Positions 63,501 through 64,000 of a stretch of 64,000 nucleotides of DNA are shown here, piece by piece. The stretch covers positions 179,962 through 243,961 of the forward strand of contig JAOANU010000024.1 of NCBI GenBank assembly GCA_034387635.1. Direction: 5' to 3'. Positions within the stretch are counted from its first letter, which is position 1, and every line of letters starts with the position of its first letter. The translations under genes and the position numbers were made by a program. Origin of the DNA: Rhodosporidiobolus odoratus. Lineage: Eukaryota; Basidiomycota; Microbotryomycetes; Sporidiobolales; Sporidiobolaceae. The notes beneath the pieces are model-generated. The model saw nothing but the letters and a program-made list of their open reading frames with translations. It made no database searches and was not told where the DNA came from.

Positions 63501-64000
63501 TTGCAAGGGCTGGACAGCCTTGCCGAACCGACTCCCCCGAATAAGCTGAGTCGTTTCCTATTTTTCCGTTTCTACATCTCTATATATCTTTCGAACTTGC
63601 GTACTGAGTTCCCTTACCATGCAGCCTGCGTCCGGACTTCTACCCTACTCGGTCATCTCGGAGGTAGAAGTTGGATCAACGTGCATGAGGGAGCTTGGTT
63701 GTAGTTGGAGTTCGCTTCTCTTCTTCAGGCTACATCTATCCCTCTCTATTGTCGAATACTACGCCCGAATCACTGTTTGTCTCTCTCGTAGCCGGAGAGT
63801 TCCAGTCTCGCGCGCCCTCCCGTTCGACATCTCCTCCCAGCGGCTCGTCGTCTGTCTTCACTCCCCCTCGAAGACGGTACGGCTTGCAGTTTTTTAACAG
63901 TCGAGCATTTGATTACCTCGTCTACCATTTCCGACCAATCCTCTCTCTCTTCCGGGCTTGCCTCAGCCCACTCTTCCCATTTGTCGTTGATCGACCCTCT
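63501..64000. other. GC-richer right edge, possible start of a gene or retroelement
   Basis: Sequence leaves the inverted repeat after 63,500 and becomes C/T-rich like gene promoters in region 1. A TATATAT lies at about 63,578-63,588, and an ATG at 63,619 opens MQPASGLLPYSVISEVEV for about 90 codons, with no recognisable domain. Coding status is unresolved because the window ends. Confidence 0.3.

Overview
The window looks like a chromosome segment of a basidiomycete yeast of the Pucciniomycotina, most likely Microbotryomycetes/Sporidiobolales (Rhodotorula-like). The grounds are dense GC-rich genes with many 50-100 bp GT-AG introns, intron-bearing tRNA genes throughout, and an F-box/LRR family with decayed members. 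The organism is an inference; no species-level marker is present.

Region 1 (1-27,781) is an ordinary gene-rich arm. In order it holds: the 3' end of an unknown gene; RAD4/XPC (minus); two F-box/LRR pseudogenes, one split by a hAT transposon with a perfect 8-bp target duplication; an Erf2-type DHHC palmitoyltransferase whose catalytic Cys lies in an 18-nt microexon; a gene with an eIF2B-like C-terminus; a nucleotide-sugar transporter; the tRNA m1A58 methyltransferase catalytic subunit TRM61/GCD14; a fucosyltransferase-like glycosyltransferase; a Red1/ZFC3H1-like zinc-finger protein; and a siderophore-type hydroxyornithine/lysine N-acyltransferase.

Region 2 (27,816-42,250) is a transposon stack at the border of a gene desert. 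A Tc1/mariner-type MITE is followed by the 3' end of a LINE. The LINE is interrupted by a chromodomain Ty3/gypsy element (29,881-41,999, TSD GCAGG), which is itself interrupted by a Ty1/copia element (34,991-40,603, TSD TCATC). Both LTR elements read on the minus strand. They have nearly identical LTRs but carry inactivating changes: stops, an integrase deletion, and a catalytic E-to-K change.

Region 3 (42,250-63,500) is a gene desert of visibly lower GC with no credible protein gene. It is organised as a large imperfect inverted repeat: left arm 43,688-48,727, right arm 54,840-63,500 (carrying a 3.6-kb extra block), around a unique core of about 6.1 kb (48,728-54,839). Each arm carries tRNA-Ser(AGA), tRNA-Thr(AGT) and tRNA-Val(AAC) in mirror orientation. 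The core carries tRNA-Leu(AAG), tRNA-Pro(AGG) and tRNA-Ile(AAT), and a tRNA-Thr(CGT) sits just outside the left arm. This layout (unique core, tRNA-bearing inverted repeats, outer retrotransposons, no genes) closely parallels the fission-yeast centromere plan. It is the most interesting object in the window: a candidate regional centromere or tRNA-bounded heterochromatin domain. The last 500 bases return to GC-richer sequence of uncertain content.
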